Origin: CALBPI01 sp039821645
GTDB taxonomy: Bacteria; Pseudomonadota; Gammaproteobacteria; Steroidobacterales; Woeseiaceae
Direction of reading: 5' to 3'
Assembly (NCBI GenBank): GCA_039821645.1
Contig: JBCBNU010000002.1
Coordinates: 66,845 to 130,844, forward strand
Length of the DNA stretch: 64,000 nt
Within the stretch, counting starts at the first letter, position 1, and each line of letters opens with the position of its first letter. Shown here in pieces: positions 34,600 through 44,270 of this stretch. The notes under the pieces are model-generated. The model saw only the letters and a program-made list of their open reading frames with translations, had not been told where the DNA came from and ran no database searches. The position numbers and the translations under genes are program-made.

Positions 34600-34607
34600 A
34601 CACGCCT

Positions 34608-35996
34608 ATGGATACCGCGGTCAAGAAAGTGAACGAGGGGCTCTATCGCACAGAAGCGAAGATCTATCCGCGCGATGTCAAAGGTCGCTACGCCAGATTA
34701 CGTCGACTCGCAATGTTCGTATTGCTCGGCATTTTCTACATCGGACCTTTCCTTCGCTGGGATGACCGGCAAGCGGTCTTGTTCGATTTGCCCGCGCGCA
34801 AATTTCATATCTTCTCAGTCACACTATGGCCGCAAGACTTTTTGTTGCTCGCCCTGCTTCTGATTATTGCGGGCGTGTCGCTGTTCTTCTTCACGGCCCT
34901 AGCAGGTCGCCTCTGGTGCGGATATGCCTGTCCGCAAACAGTCTGGACCGAAGCATTCGTATGGATTGAACGCGTCTTCGAAGGCGACCGTATGAAACGA
35001 ATGAAGCTGGATCGAGCGCCGTGGAACTTCAACAAGATCTGGCGCAAGACCGGCAAACAGGTCGCGTGGATTGCGCTCGCTTTGTTCACCGGGTTCTGCT
35101 TCGTTGGCTACTTCACGCCGGTCGGTGAGCTCTATACACAAATCGTGACAGGCACCATCGGTGGCTGGGCCACCTTCTGGGTCCTGTTCTACGGTTTCGC
35201 GACGTACGGTAATGCCGGGTTCATGCGGGAGCAGGTGTGCAAATACATGTGTCCGTACGCCCGTTTCCAGAGTGCGATGTTCGATAAGGACACCTTGATC
35301 GTGACCTATGATCAGGCACGCGGGGAACCTCGAGGAGGTCGCAGTCGTAAAAACCCGGCAGCGGCCAAAGGATTGGGTGATTGCACCGACTGCACCCTCT
35401 GCGTCCAGGTCTGCCCGACCGGCATCGACATTCGTGAGGGGCTCCAGTACGAATGCATCGCCTGCGCCGCATGCGTCGACGCCTGCAACGTGGTCATGGA
35501 CAAGATGGGATACGAGCGTGGCCTGATTCGCTACACAACCGAACATGCGCTGGAAGGTCGCACTACCAAAGTCTTGCGCCCTCGGATGTTCGTGTACGCA
35601 GCCGTACTCGGCGCGCTCCTATCAGTGTTTATGTATTCGTTGATCAACAAACCAGCCGTTATCGTCGATGTCCTCAAGGACCGCAACGCGCTGTATCGCG
35701 ACATTGGACTACGCGGCATCGAGAACACTTACACACTGCACCTGATCAACAAGACCAACGAACGTCAGCAGCTCGCACTTTCGGTTGAGGGTCTGCCGGG
35801 CATCGAGATCACCACCGAAACGACCGTCACGATCCAGCCCGAAACCTCGTACAAGCTGCCCGTTGCCGTGACCGCACCACACGAGTCTGCGGTCGGTGGC
35901 CAGAACATCACTTTCGTTGTCGAGAGTATCAACAACGACAAGATCAATACCCGCGAAGAAAGCCGCTTCCGCGGCCCTGATGGAAATACCCTATGA
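34608..35996 (+). CDS. ccoG: cbb3 oxidase accessory iron-sulfur protein CcoG/FixG
   Basis: Inner-membrane ferredoxin-like protein needed for cbb3 assembly; reduces Cu(II) for delivery to CcoI in Rhodobacter. 462 residues. Several membrane helices (for example RRLAMFVLLGIFYIGPFLRW), a GYACPQTVWTEAFVWIERVF motif, and two [4Fe-4S] clusters in CTDCTLCVQVCPTGID and CIACAACVDACNVVMD. The C-terminal Ig-like periplasmic domain ends the protein. The start MDTAVKKV at 34608 is preferred; an upstream TTG is possible but lies inside the preceding gene. Confidence 0.94.
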   Translation: MDTAVKKVNEGLYRTEAKIYPRDVKGRYARLRRLAMFVLLGIFYIGPFLRWDDRQAVLFDLPARKFHIFSVTLWPQDFLLLALLLIIAGVSLFFFTALAGRLWCGYACPQTVWTEAFVWIERVFEGDRMKRMKLDRAPWNFNKIWRKTGKQVAWIALALFTGFCFVGYFTPVGELYTQIVTGTIGGWATFWVLFYGFATYGNAGFMREQVCKYMCPYARFQSAMFDKDTLIVTYDQARGEPRGGRSRKNPAAAKGLGDCTDCTLCVQVCPTGIDIREGLQYECIACAACVDACNVVMDKMGYERGLIRYTTEHALEGRTTKVLRPRMFVYAAVLGALLSVFMYSLINKPAVIVDVLKDRNALYRDIGLRGIENTYTLHLINKTNERQQLALSVEGLPGIEITTETTVTIQPETSYKLPVAVTAPHESAVGGQNITFVVESINNDKINTREESRFRGPDGNTL

Positions 35997-36169
35997 AAAC
36001 CAAACGTACAGGCTCTCCCTGGTATCGTGTGCCCACCGTATGGCTGGTGGTCTGCATTCCTGCACTCACCGTGTTGGGATGCATGCTGACCATTGGGTTC
36101 GCGATCAGCAACCCCGACCCGATTCTCGGCAAGACGCTGCGCCAAGTGCAGGCGGAGATGACCGAGTAA
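35993..36169 (+). CDS. Mini FixH/CcoH-like protein (membrane anchor only)
   Basis: 58 residues: MKTKRTGSPWYRVPTVWLVV then a single membrane helix ending FAISNPDPIL and a short polar tail. The opening PWYR...W and the helix-NPD step resemble FixH/CcoH, which is normally about 150-170 residues with a periplasmic domain; here that domain is missing. It is exactly in the ccoH slot: ATGA overlap with ccoG, four bases before ccoI. Could be a reduced CcoH or an unrelated anchor. Confidence 0.65.
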   Translation: MKTKRTGSPWYRVPTVWLVVCIPALTVLGCMLTIGFAISNPDPILGKTLRQVQAEMTE

Positions 36170-36173
36170 AGGC

Positions 36174-38621
36174 ATGCATTGCTTCCACTGCGAGGATGAA
36201 ATCCCGCGAGGCACCGAGGTCAACGCGACGATCAACGGCGAGGAGCGCGACTTCTGCTGCATCGGCTGTGAAGCGGCAGCGATGTTCATCGACGGCGCCG
36301 GTCTTGGCAACTTCTATGCCCACCGGGAGCAGTCCGAGCATGCGGAGCTGCGCCCAGGCACGATCGACTACGACGTCTTTGACGATCCGGCAGTTGCCGC
36401 GCCTTATGTGCGTTCGGACGACGATACGCAGTCCGCGACGCTCTACATCAGTGATTTGTATTGTCCGGCCTGCGTCTGGTTAGCCACTGAAATTCTGGAG
36501 CAGGAACTCGGCGTCGCAGAGGTCAGCGCAAACCCGTCTACACGTCGTATCCACGTGCAGTGGCAAGACTCCTCGATCGGCCTTGCGGATATCCTGAGAG
36601 TGACTGCGCGGGTCGGATTTGAACCAGAGCCGGTGATTGCGGGCGAAACCAGCAAGCAGGAACAACGCGACTACCGTAGCGCGATAAAACGACTTGTCGT
36701 TGCGGGCATTTTCGGTATGCAAGCGATGATGCTGGCGATTGGCTTGTACGCTGGCGAGTTTCACGGGATGACCGATACCACCACGATGCTCCTGCGAGCA
36801 GCCAGCCTTGTCACCATCCTGCCCGTCATGTTTTATGCCGCGGTGCCGTTCTTCCGCGGGGCGTTGCGTGGCATTCGACACCGCAAGCCCGGTATGGATG
36901 TGCCTGTGTCTCTCGCGCTGGTTATCGCGTTTGGTGCCTCGGTCATGAATACCATTCGGCATGGGGACGCAGTCTATTTCGATTCGATCGCGATGTTCGT
37001 CGCACTGCTTTGCGTTAGCCGTTTCCTTGAAATGCGCGCGCGTCATCAGGCAGACGATCAGGCGGAGGCTGTGGCGGCGCTGCTGCCCGCCGCCGCCAAG
37101 AAGGTCGACAGCGAAGGCCGTATGATCGATGTAGCGCGCGCCGAGATCGGCTGCGACGACCTGCTGGCGCTCAGCGTCGGAGATGTCGTTGCGGCCGATG
37201 GCATCATCATGAGCGGACGTGCGGGCGTCGACGAACGATTGATTACCGGCGAGTCTCGCCCCGTTGACCGACAGGTGGGCGATACGGTACTTGCCGGAAC
37301 CAGAATGGTTCATGGCAGCGTGGTGGCGCGAGTGACTGGCGTTGGCGCACAGACCCACATCGGCTCCATCACGCGCTTGATGGAGCAAGCGCAGGCACAA
37401 CGCGGCACTCTGCAGGGGATCGCGGATCGATTGGCAACACCTTTCGTGTTCGGCGTCTTAAGCATCGCGTTCTTCACCGGCGTGTACTGGTATTGGAATT
37501 CGCCCGACCAAGTGGCGCGCACAGTGCTTGCGGTCCTGATCGTGGCCTGTCCCTGTGCACTGTCACTCGCGACACCGACTGCATTGGCGGTCACGGCCAC
37601 CGCGCTGGCTCGACGCGGTGTGTTGTTGACGCAGGCGCGTGTACTGGACGTGCTCAAACCCGGTTGCATTGTGGTCTTCGATAAGACCGGTACGCTGACA
37701 GAAGGCGAACCGACGCTGAGGGATATAGAGACTATCGATCGACGTTTCGCCGAACAACAGCTCATCGATATCGCATTTGCGCTGGAGCGTAATGCCGACC
37801 ACGCGATGGCGAGTGCGTTCGAAACGCGCAGCAAAGGCTCAGTGTCGCTGGACGCACCTACGATCACCCACGTCGGTGCCGGCGTGTCCGGCACGGTTGA
37901 GGGCATCGAATACCGCATTGGTAAGGGTAGCTTTGTCGCTGAACTCGCCGCAACGCAATCGCCGGTTGATCACGGCGTCTACCTCGGAACCGAGCACGGC
38001 TTACTGGCTCGTTTCACACTCAGTGACGAGCTCAAGCCAGAGACGAAACATGTCATCGACGCTCTGCAGGCACAGGGTTTAACGGTGGTAATCAGCAGCG
38101 GCGACAGTGCCGATACGGTTGCTGCCGTAGCTCGCACTCTGGGGGTTGAGTCGTGGTATGCGCGTCAGACTCCCGCCGATAAACTGGATCTGGTTTCAAA
38201 ACTAAAATCCCGTGGCGCACGCGTTGTGATGATCGGTGACGGGGTCAACGACGCGCCCGTGCTCAACGAGGCCGATGCGGCGATTGCCATCGGCAACGGT
38301 ACCGCGTTGGCACGTGCCAGTGCAGACGCGATATTGCTAGGGGACACGCTGCTACCGCTGGGCGATTTGACTGCTATCGCACGACGCACACGTCGGACGA
38401 TCCGCCAAAGTCTGGCGTGGGCCGCCGGGTACAACGCTGTTGGTGTAACGCTTGCCGCGTGCAGTCTGATCACACCGTGGATGGCTGCTATTGGAATGAC
38501 CGCAAGCTCGCTGCTGGTCATCGGCAACGCACTTCGAATCGGGGGCAGGCGAGCACCTTCCAATGCACGGAGTTTGAGCTCCAACAACAAACACACACGA
38601 CGGCCGGAGGCACTGGCATGA
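36174..38621 (+). CDS. ccoI: Copper-translocating P-type ATPase CcoI/FixI
   Basis: Supplies copper for the cbb3 active site. Length 815 residues. N-terminal cysteine domain CFHC...FCCIGCEAAAMFI, then an HMA-type metal site YCPACVWL, eight helices, the CPC ion motif (VACPCALSLATPTAL), the phosphorylated DKTGTLT, TGES and the hinge GDGVNDAPVL. The double metal-binding N-terminus is the CcoI/FixI hallmark and separates it from export ATPases. Overlaps ccoS by the ATGA arrangement. Confidence 0.95.
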   Translation: MHCFHCEDEIPRGTEVNATINGEERDFCCIGCEAAAMFIDGAGLGNFYAHREQSEHAELRPGTIDYDVFDDPAVAAPYVRSDDDTQSATLYISDLYCPACVWLATEILEQELGVAEVSANPSTRRIHVQWQDSSIGLADILRVTARVGFEPEPVIAGETSKQEQRDYRSAIKRLVVAGIFGMQAMMLAIGLYAGEFHGMTDTTTMLLRAASLVTILPVMFYAAVPFFRGALRGIRHRKPGMDVPVSLALVIAFGASVMNTIRHGDAVYFDSIAMFVALLCVSRFLEMRARHQADDQAEAVAALLPAAAKKVDSEGRMIDVARAEIGCDDLLALSVGDVVAADGIIMSGRAGVDERLITGESRPVDRQVGDTVLAGTRMVHGSVVARVTGVGAQTHIGSITRLMEQAQAQRGTLQGIADRLATPFVFGVLSIAFFTGVYWYWNSPDQVARTVLAVLIVACPCALSLATPTALAVTATALARRGVLLTQARVLDVLKPGCIVVFDKTGTLTEGEPTLRDIETIDRRFAEQQLIDIAFALERNADHAMASAFETRSKGSVSLDAPTITHVGAGVSGTVEGIEYRIGKGSFVAELAATQSPVDHGVYLGTEHGLLARFTLSDELKPETKHVIDALQAQGLTVVISSGDSADTVAAVARTLGVESWYARQTPADKLDLVSKLKSRGARVVMIGDGVNDAPVLNEADAAIAIGNGTALARASADAILLGDTLLPLGDLTAIARRTRRTIRQSLAWAAGYNAVGVTLAACSLITPWMAAIGMTASSLLVIGNALRIGGRRAPSNARSLSSNNKHTRRPEALA

Positions 38622-38791
38622 ACATTCTTTTGCTGCTCATCGGACTCGCACTCATGATCGCCGGAATTTTTGCATGGGCATTCATCTGGGCCGTGCGTGA
38701 AGGGCAATTCGACGATATGGACAGCCCAGCCGTTCGTATTCTGCTGGACGATGATCGAGCGCCCTCCAGAAACGAGCGGAAGAAACCATGA
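38618..38791 (+). CDS. ccoS: cbb3 oxidase maturation protein CcoS
   Basis: 57 residues with one membrane helix (NILLLLIGLALMIAGIFAWA) and the CcoS signature FIWAVREGQFDDMDSPAVRI, ending LLDDD. Required for inserting haem b and copper. Start overlaps ccoI (ATGA) and its stop overlaps the next gene. Confidence 0.93.
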   Translation: MNILLLLIGLALMIAGIFAWAFIWAVREGQFDDMDSPAVRILLDDDRAPSRNERKKP

Positions 38792-39573
38792 CGCTGACTC
38801 TCATCATCGCTGCCCTGGTCGCAGGTTTTGCAGGGAGCGCGCACTGCGCCGGAATGTGCGGGCCGATCGTATCGGTATTCGAAACAACCGGACATGGCAA
38901 TGGCCTCGACTGGCCGCGCCGCGCTAGCTATCAAATCGGGCGACTGCTTACTTACCTCGCGATCGGCGCATTGGTGGGCGTCATCGGAGTTGCGGCGGTT
39001 CGGGCAGGAGCACCAACGCAGACCGCTTTGGTATTGCGCACGATTGCGGCACTGGCACTGCTCCTGATTGGATTGCGCCTGCTGGGTGCCTTGAATTCGA
39101 ATGTGCTCGACCGCGCCGGCCAGACGCTCTGGCGATCGGTTGCACCGCTTGCAAGGCACGTTTTGCCGGTTTCGACGCCACCGAGGGGGCTGGCCGCCGG
39201 CATGATTTGGGGGACGCTGCCCTGTGGGCTCGTTTATGCCGCCGCCGCCTTGGCCATTGGCAGTGGTGGTGCGCTTCAGGGCGCCGTCGTGATGGCTGCG
39301 TTTTGGCTAGGCACGTTGCCGGCTCTACTGGCGATCGGCGGGTTCGCCAAACGCGGGCTGCAGCGTCCCACTCGGCGGCTCGCCGGTGCGTTCAGCGTCA
39401 CGATGGCGGTTGGAGCGCTTGGCATGATGTTAACGCCGAGCCATTCACACAGCGAAGGCATGCCCGAATCTGCCCATTCGGTGCACGAAACCCATGATTC
39501 TGCGCATATGCACCCCGAAAAGCATATTCAGTCATCGGAAGAACCTTTGGTGAATGAGCACGAAGCGCACTGA
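38788..39573 (+). CDS. Sulfite exporter TauE/SafE-like (UreH-type) membrane protein with His-rich tail
   Basis: 261 residues, about six helices. Contains GSAHCAGMCGPIVSVFE, the signature of the UreH/TauE-type proteins found beside cco genes, suggesting metal handling in cbb3 assembly. The tail is unusual: after the last helix it runs SHSHSEGMPESAHSVHETHD and on through H-rich repeats, with eleven His in about 45 residues, a likely copper or nickel binder (inference). Last gene of the cco operon. Confidence 0.85.
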   Translation: MTLTLIIAALVAGFAGSAHCAGMCGPIVSVFETTGHGNGLDWPRRASYQIGRLLTYLAIGALVGVIGVAAVRAGAPTQTALVLRTIAALALLLIGLRLLGALNSNVLDRAGQTLWRSVAPLARHVLPVSTPPRGLAAGMIWGTLPCGLVYAAAALAIGSGGALQGAVVMAAFWLGTLPALLAIGGFAKRGLQRPTRRLAGAFSVTMAVGALGMMLTPSHSHSEGMPESAHSVHETHDSAHMHPEKHIQSSEEPLVNEHEAH

Positions 39574-39768
39574 TTTCCTGACCTTTCGTCGATCCAATTT
39601 CGACAGAAACTGAAAAAACCTAGAAAACTCTGGTACGCGCTTGCAAAAAAGCGCTACATTAATTTTCAAGCAGGACGCTTCCTCTCATTACGAATCGTTG
39701 CGCGCACAGGGAATGCATTAGGCGCTTCAGTTTTCGATGGGACCACAAATCACCAGAGGCAGACCGGG

Positions 39769-41163
39769 ATGTCAGCTAACCAGGGTGCAGAACTCGCGAA
39801 CGATCTGGAACGTATCCAGAAATATTTGCTCCACGTATTGTCCGAGGGCAAAGCCGGCTCGCGCGAACGTCGCCTGCCAAGGGCATCCACGCCACAGGCA
39901 CGCAAGCTCTTGACGCTCATTCGCACCATGCACAAGCGCAGTGGTGATGAAGACGGTGCGACCACAATCTCCAGAATTCTTGACGATGCCGGCCAGACTT
40001 ACTGGCTCTGGGATATTCAATCGGGCGATTTGAAATTCTCACCGGGATGGGCCCGACGGACGGGACTACCCGAACACTACGACAGTGTCGGGCTTGAGCC
40101 ATGGCTATCCCGCGTAGTTGCAACAGACAGAGTCCGACTGATGGCCGCCGTACGTGACCATCTGGGCGGCAGCACACCGCGCCTTGAGATCGATTATCGG
40201 CTTCAGACTGCCCGTGGCGAGATTCATTGGTTCCGCTGCACGGGCCAGTGTGAGCGCGATGAATACGAAAATCCTATTCGGCTCGCGGGCACCCATCGCG
40301 ATGTAACCGTCGAGCACCAGCGCGACGAGCAAGCGATGCGCGTCGGTGCAGGTAGTGGCAAACGCAGTCGGACAACCGAGCTCATTTGCGATGCACTCTC
40401 CAATGGCGGCGTGGTGCCGTTCTTCCAACCGATCGTTCAGTTGCAAGACCGCAAACTGCAGGGTCTCGAAGCATTGGTCAGGCTTCACGACAAGAGCCGT
40501 GGCATCATCGCGCCTCGCGAATTCATTGCCACTGCAGAAAGATCGGATCTGATTGTCGCTTTAGGAGATCGCGTACTCGAACTCGCTTTACGCGGCCTTG
40601 CCAGTGCAAGAGAGGCTGGCAAACTCGACCCCGACGCGTTTGTCAGCGTCAATATTTCCGGGCGTCAGCTGCTTGAAGGCGACCTGCCTTCGAGAATTTC
40701 AACGGCGCTGCAGCGCGAGTCTCTGCCACCGAGCTGCCTCCAACTTGAACTCACCGAAACCGTCCTGATCAGTAATCTTGCTTTTGCAAAACGCACGTTA
40801 AACGCACTGCGACGTGCGGGAATTCGCATTGCGCTCGATGATTTTGGCGCTGGTTATTCTTCGCTAAATTACCTGCAGGAACTTCCGATAGACGTTCTCA
40901 AGGTCGACAGACGTTTTGTGCGTCGGGTCGACCGAAACCCTGCCCGTATCGCGATCCTGCGAACCATCACCTCGCTGGCAGATGCATTGAAAATCCCACT
41001 GATCGCGGAGGGTGTTGAAACCGAAGCCGAGGCCGCAACCCTCCGGGAGCTCGGTGTGACTTATGCACAGGGCTTTCTCTTCTCCAAACCGGCCCCACTG
41101 TCAGTGCAAATCGCACTGATCCAGGAACAGGGGCGTGGTGACCAGCGAATTGTTCAGATGTGA
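39769..41163 (+). CDS. PAS-EAL cyclic-di-GMP phosphodiesterase
   Basis: 464 residues. N-terminal helical part, PAS domain (about 70-185, with WLWDIQSGDLKFSPGW), and EAL domain (about 205-455). All key EAL motifs are intact: GLEALVRL, NISGRQL, ELTETV, DDFGAGYSSLNYLQEL, LKVDRRF, AEGVET, QGFLFSKP. No GGDEF domain. Expected to hydrolyse cyclic-di-GMP in response to a signal sensed by PAS. It lies after the cco cluster with its own 195-base leader. Its 3' end overlaps the convergent membrane gene by ten bases. Confidence 0.92.
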   Translation: MSANQGAELANDLERIQKYLLHVLSEGKAGSRERRLPRASTPQARKLLTLIRTMHKRSGDEDGATTISRILDDAGQTYWLWDIQSGDLKFSPGWARRTGLPEHYDSVGLEPWLSRVVATDRVRLMAAVRDHLGGSTPRLEIDYRLQTARGEIHWFRCTGQCERDEYENPIRLAGTHRDVTVEHQRDEQAMRVGAGSGKRSRTTELICDALSNGGVVPFFQPIVQLQDRKLQGLEALVRLHDKSRGIIAPREFIATAERSDLIVALGDRVLELALRGLASAREAGKLDPDAFVSVNISGRQLLEGDLPSRISTALQRESLPPSCLQLELTETVLISNLAFAKRTLNALRRAGIRIALDDFGAGYSSLNYLQELPIDVLKVDRRFVRRVDRNPARIAILRTITSLADALKIPLIAEGVETEAEAATLRELGVTYAQGFLFSKPAPLSVQIALIQEQGRGDQRIVQM

Positions 41164-41828
41164 TCGGTGACCGCGACGGTGCTGCCTGATCGCGGTCTCA
41201 CCCACAACCACGTCAAGAACCAGAACTGCATCAGCAGCGAAAAATTCCACTCGATGATGTTCTCTGCAACATCGTCCTCCAGACCGAACGTTCCGAGCGG
41301 CACCTCGGCCAGCGCCAGCACACCCATTGCACCAAGCAATATCCGCTGGACCAGCAGTACCGCACGCGGACCGCGCTCGGCGCTAATCGCGGTCAAACGC
41401 CGTGTCGCAATGATCTGCGCGACGAAGGTACCGAGGAAAAACACAAACACGCCATAACGACGCATCAATCGATAGATATCACCGGACGAACCAAGAAAGA
41501 TGGTGTAGAGCACGAGAAAAGCCGATGCAATGATTGCCAGTCGCAGCATCCATGTTCCGGCATCGTTTCGAGCTGAAAACCAGTGTTCGAGTTGGCGCCA
41601 AAATGCCACCAACAGAAGACTCTGTGGAAGCATTATCGCTTTGAAGATCCAATAGCTTGCGCCATACCGCCCGGTCGAGCTGATTGAGGTGCAGCCTTCC
41701 ACATATGGGAAACACCTGGGGATGAATCCGCCAGCAATCGAAAGCCATTGATTGAGGTTGACGCAGGCGATCGGTAAGAGCGCAACTGTGACTACAACCC
41801 ACGGTGAAAGCCGATCCTTCTCGAGCAT
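41154..41828 (-). CDS. Six-helix membrane protein, Frag1/DRAM/Sfk1-like
   Basis: 224 residues with about six hydrophobic helices. It has EGCTSISSTGRYGASYWIFK after helix 1 and ENIIEWNFSLLMQF before the last helix, resembling Frag1/DRAM/Sfk1 family proteins, but the match is by eye. The frame is open for 39 more codons upstream, but these lie over the terminator at 41843-41878, so the ATG at 41828 (MLEKDRLS) is more likely. Function not known. Confidence 0.55.
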   Translation of the reverse strand: MLEKDRLSPWVVVTVALLPIACVNLNQWLSIAGGFIPRCFPYVEGCTSISSTGRYGASYWIFKAIMLPQSLLLVAFWRQLEHWFSARNDAGTWMLRLAIIASAFLVLYTIFLGSSGDIYRLMRRYGVFVFFLGTFVAQIIATRRLTAISAERGPRAVLLVQRILLGAMGVLALAEVPLGTFGLEDDVAENIIEWNFSLLMQFWFLTWLWVRPRSGSTVAVTDHI

Positions 41829-41842
41829 TGAAGTCACCGGAA

Positions 41843-41878
41843 CAAAAAAGACCGAGGCGTACTCTACGCACGCCTCGG
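41843..41878 (-). terminator. Rho-independent terminator of the SulP operon
   Basis: Perfect 9-base stem (CCGAGGCGT and ACGCCTCGG, loop of nine) followed on the minus strand by TCTTTTTT. Lies 18 bases after the SulP stop codon and upstream of the next minus-strand gene. Confidence 0.85.
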
Positions 41879-41895
41879 CCCGCGGAGCAAGTGCG

Positions 41896-43569
41896 TTAAC
41901 CGACAGCCGGTGTCGGCGTCGGGAGGCCCCCATCCTCGTCAGCATTGTCCCGCTTTAAGACTTGATCCACCGCCGCCCGGATCGCATCGGCGCGATGCTG
42001 ATAATGCGTGTCTTTCGGCAAGCAGTGATCCGCCTCCATCGCCCTCAACACACGACGCACCTCATCGCGCATGCCAGTGGTGTAAACGATACGATTCATC
42101 TGCTTAGCGTCGCAGATCACCGTCTCAACCGCTCTCGCCGCGGAAACATCCAGGAATGGCACCCTGTGGAAATCCAAAATCAGGGCCATGCTGTTCTGGC
42201 TGGCACGTTCGCGAATACTCAAGCCGAGATCCGTTGCCGCTCCAAAGCTTAACGGGCCACCGAAGTCGAAAAGCAACACGCGATCATCTGCAGATTTGAG
42301 AAGAGCGTCTTCCTCAGGCGTTATGCGCGCTTGGGTCCCCTCGCTTTTCGCTTCCGCGAGTTGGAGATCGGCCAACTGCTTCACGAACGCTAGCGAGGCG
42401 AGAACGACGCCGACGCCAACGGCCCAAATCAAATCCACAAACACGGTCAGGCCAAGCACTACCGCCATCAACGCAAGATCCCAACGCGGCCCGCGGTGGG
42501 CACGTTTGAGGTAGTTCACGTCGATAATGTCGTACCCCACCTTAATCAGAATGCCAGCAAGCACGGCATGTGGAATCTGCGAGGCGAGCGGTGCAAGCAC
42601 AAGCACGACCGCCAACAGGACGACCCCGTGCAGCATGCCTGAAATCTTCGTGGCCCCACCCGTTCGAATATTCACGACGGTGCGCATCGTTGCGCCGGCA
42701 CCAGGAATGGCGCCGAACAGCCCCGCCAGGGTGTTACCGATGCCCTGACCGATCAACTCCTTGTCGGAATCGTGTCGGGTACGCGTCATGTTGTCCGCAA
42801 CCAACGACGTCAGGAGACTGTCGATGGCGCCCAGAATGGCGAGGATGAATGCCGCCTCAAACACAAGCCATGCGGTATCGCGTGAATCAGGCAAGGCAGG
42901 CATCACGAACTCGGGGAAACCGGTCGGGATATCACCCAGCAGAGGCGAACCTGGTAAAAAGCGACTGAGGAGCGTTCCGATCAGAAGCGCCGCCAATGCG
43001 CCCGGCAAGAACACACCCCACTTTTTCGGCCAATAGAAGACAACAAGCAGTGTGACTATGCCCACGATCAGGGCCGGAAAAACAGGGTCCGCTACAGCCC
43101 CTGGAATCGCGCTTAGCGCTGGGATCGTGCCCTTCTCAAGCGGCTCGTGACCGAATAATCGAGACACCTGTAGTGCAATGATGATGCAACCGATGCCGCT
43201 CATAAAGCCCGAGATCACCGGATAAGGCACCAAGCGGATGTACTGACCAAGCCGGAACACGCCGAACGCGATCTGCAAAAGCCCGGCCAGCACGACTGCG
43301 GCGAACACCAAGGCGACATTGCCGGAAAGCGTGCCAAAGATGCCGGCAAAAACCACGACCATCGGCCCTGTCGGACCGCTGATTTGTGAGCCAGTGCCAC
43401 CGAACAGACTGGCGAAGAACCCAACAAAAATCGCGCCCCATAACCCGGCAATCGGCCCGGCGCCGGACGCCTCTCCGAAGGCCAGCGCCAGTGGCAAGGC
43501 GACAACGCCGGCGGTTAGTCCGCCATAGATATCACCGCGAAGGTTTGATGTATCAAAGAATTTCATCAT
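41896..43569 (-). CDS. SulP family anion transporter (probable bicarbonate/sulfate)
   Basis: About 557 residues: some ten to twelve membrane helices in the SLC26/SulP fold (GDIYGGLTAGVVALPLALAF at the start, SQISGPTGPM) and a C-terminal STAS domain (LILDFHRVPFLDVSAARAVE) from about 440. It follows a beta-carbonic anhydrase, a recurring SulP-CA pairing associated with bicarbonate uptake (BicA type; inference). GAGGAG precedes the MM start at 43569, eight bases after the carbonic anhydrase stop. Ends in the terminator at 41843. Confidence 0.92.
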   Translation of the reverse strand: MMKFFDTSNLRGDIYGGLTAGVVALPLALAFGEASGAGPIAGLWGAIFVGFFASLFGGTGSQISGPTGPMVVVFAGIFGTLSGNVALVFAAVVLAGLLQIAFGVFRLGQYIRLVPYPVISGFMSGIGCIIIALQVSRLFGHEPLEKGTIPALSAIPGAVADPVFPALIVGIVTLLVVFYWPKKWGVFLPGALAALLIGTLLSRFLPGSPLLGDIPTGFPEFVMPALPDSRDTAWLVFEAAFILAILGAIDSLLTSLVADNMTRTRHDSDKELIGQGIGNTLAGLFGAIPGAGATMRTVVNIRTGGATKISGMLHGVVLLAVVLVLAPLASQIPHAVLAGILIKVGYDIIDVNYLKRAHRGPRWDLALMAVVLGLTVFVDLIWAVGVGVVLASLAFVKQLADLQLAEAKSEGTQARITPEEDALLKSADDRVLLFDFGGPLSFGAATDLGLSIRERASQNSMALILDFHRVPFLDVSAARAVETVICDAKQMNRIVYTTGMRDEVRRVLRAMEADHCLPKDTHYQHRADAIRAAVDQVLKRDNADEDGGLPTPTPAVG

Positions 43570-43577
43570 CGTGCTCC

Positions 43578-44249
43578 TCAGGCGCTGCACTCATGCTCGT
43601 GCATCGCGGCATGCGCCATATCACTCGCATAGTGCGTATCGACGGACTCGAACTTGCCGCTGGCTTCGTCAAGGGCAGTCACGCCACCCGTGCGAATGTC
43701 ATAGATCCAGCCGTGTAACGTGACCTCACCGATTGCGAGCCGTGCCGCAACTGACGGGTGCGTCTTCAGGTGTTGCAGCTGCAGTTTCACGTTCTCTTCC
43801 AGCAACATCTGCATGCGAGCTTCCGGCGTGAGATTGGAGCCAACCGTGTTGACGACCTCAACCGCTGCTCGGGCGTAGCCGAGCCACTCACGAACATGGG
43901 GCAAGCCGTCCAATCCTTCCGGATTCATCGCACCCTTCATCGCACCGCACTCAGTGTGTCCACAGACCACGATATGCGGCACCCGCAACGCAGCGACCGC
44001 GAATTCAATCGACGCAGTCATGCCACCCGTATTGTTGGTATGCGGCGGCACCACATTGCCCGCATTACGACAGATGAACAGTTCGCCCGGTTCGGTCTGG
44101 GTGATCATCGCTGTCTCGATACGAGAATCAGAACAGGTGATGAACAACGCTTCGGGCGACTGGCCATGCGCCAACTTTTCAAAAAGAGCTTTCTTCTTCG
44201 GGTACACCCGCTTTTGAAAGTCCACGACACCACTAGCAAATTTCGGCAT
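43578..44249 (-). CDS. Beta-class carbonic anhydrase
   Basis: Interconverts CO2 and bicarbonate; cytoplasmic, zinc enzyme. 223 residues. Zinc ligands Cys39, His98 and Cys101 with Asp41-Arg43 (CSDSRI, CGHTECGAMKGA). Family length, and typical GELFICRNAGNVVPP. The 3' end has a His-containing tail MAHAAMHEHECSA. Second of the arsR-CA-SulP set; 21 bases separate it from the regulator. Confidence 0.95.
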   Translation of the reverse strand: MPKFASGVVDFQKRVYPKKKALFEKLAHGQSPEALFITCSDSRIETAMITQTEPGELFICRNAGNVVPPHTNNTGGMTASIEFAVAALRVPHIVVCGHTECGAMKGAMNPEGLDGLPHVREWLGYARAAVEVVNTVGSNLTPEARMQMLLEENVKLQLQHLKTHPSVAARLAIGEVTLHGWIYDIRTGGVTALDEASGKFESVDTHYASDMAHAAMHEHECSA

Positions 44250-44270
44250 GTTGATCTCCTTCGCTCAGAG

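Noticed and set aside
39631..39646. Sigma54-like TGGTAC..TTGC before the PAS-EAL gene
   Set aside because: GG and GC are nine, not ten, bases apart, and the -24 box is poor; sigma54 needs strict spacing.
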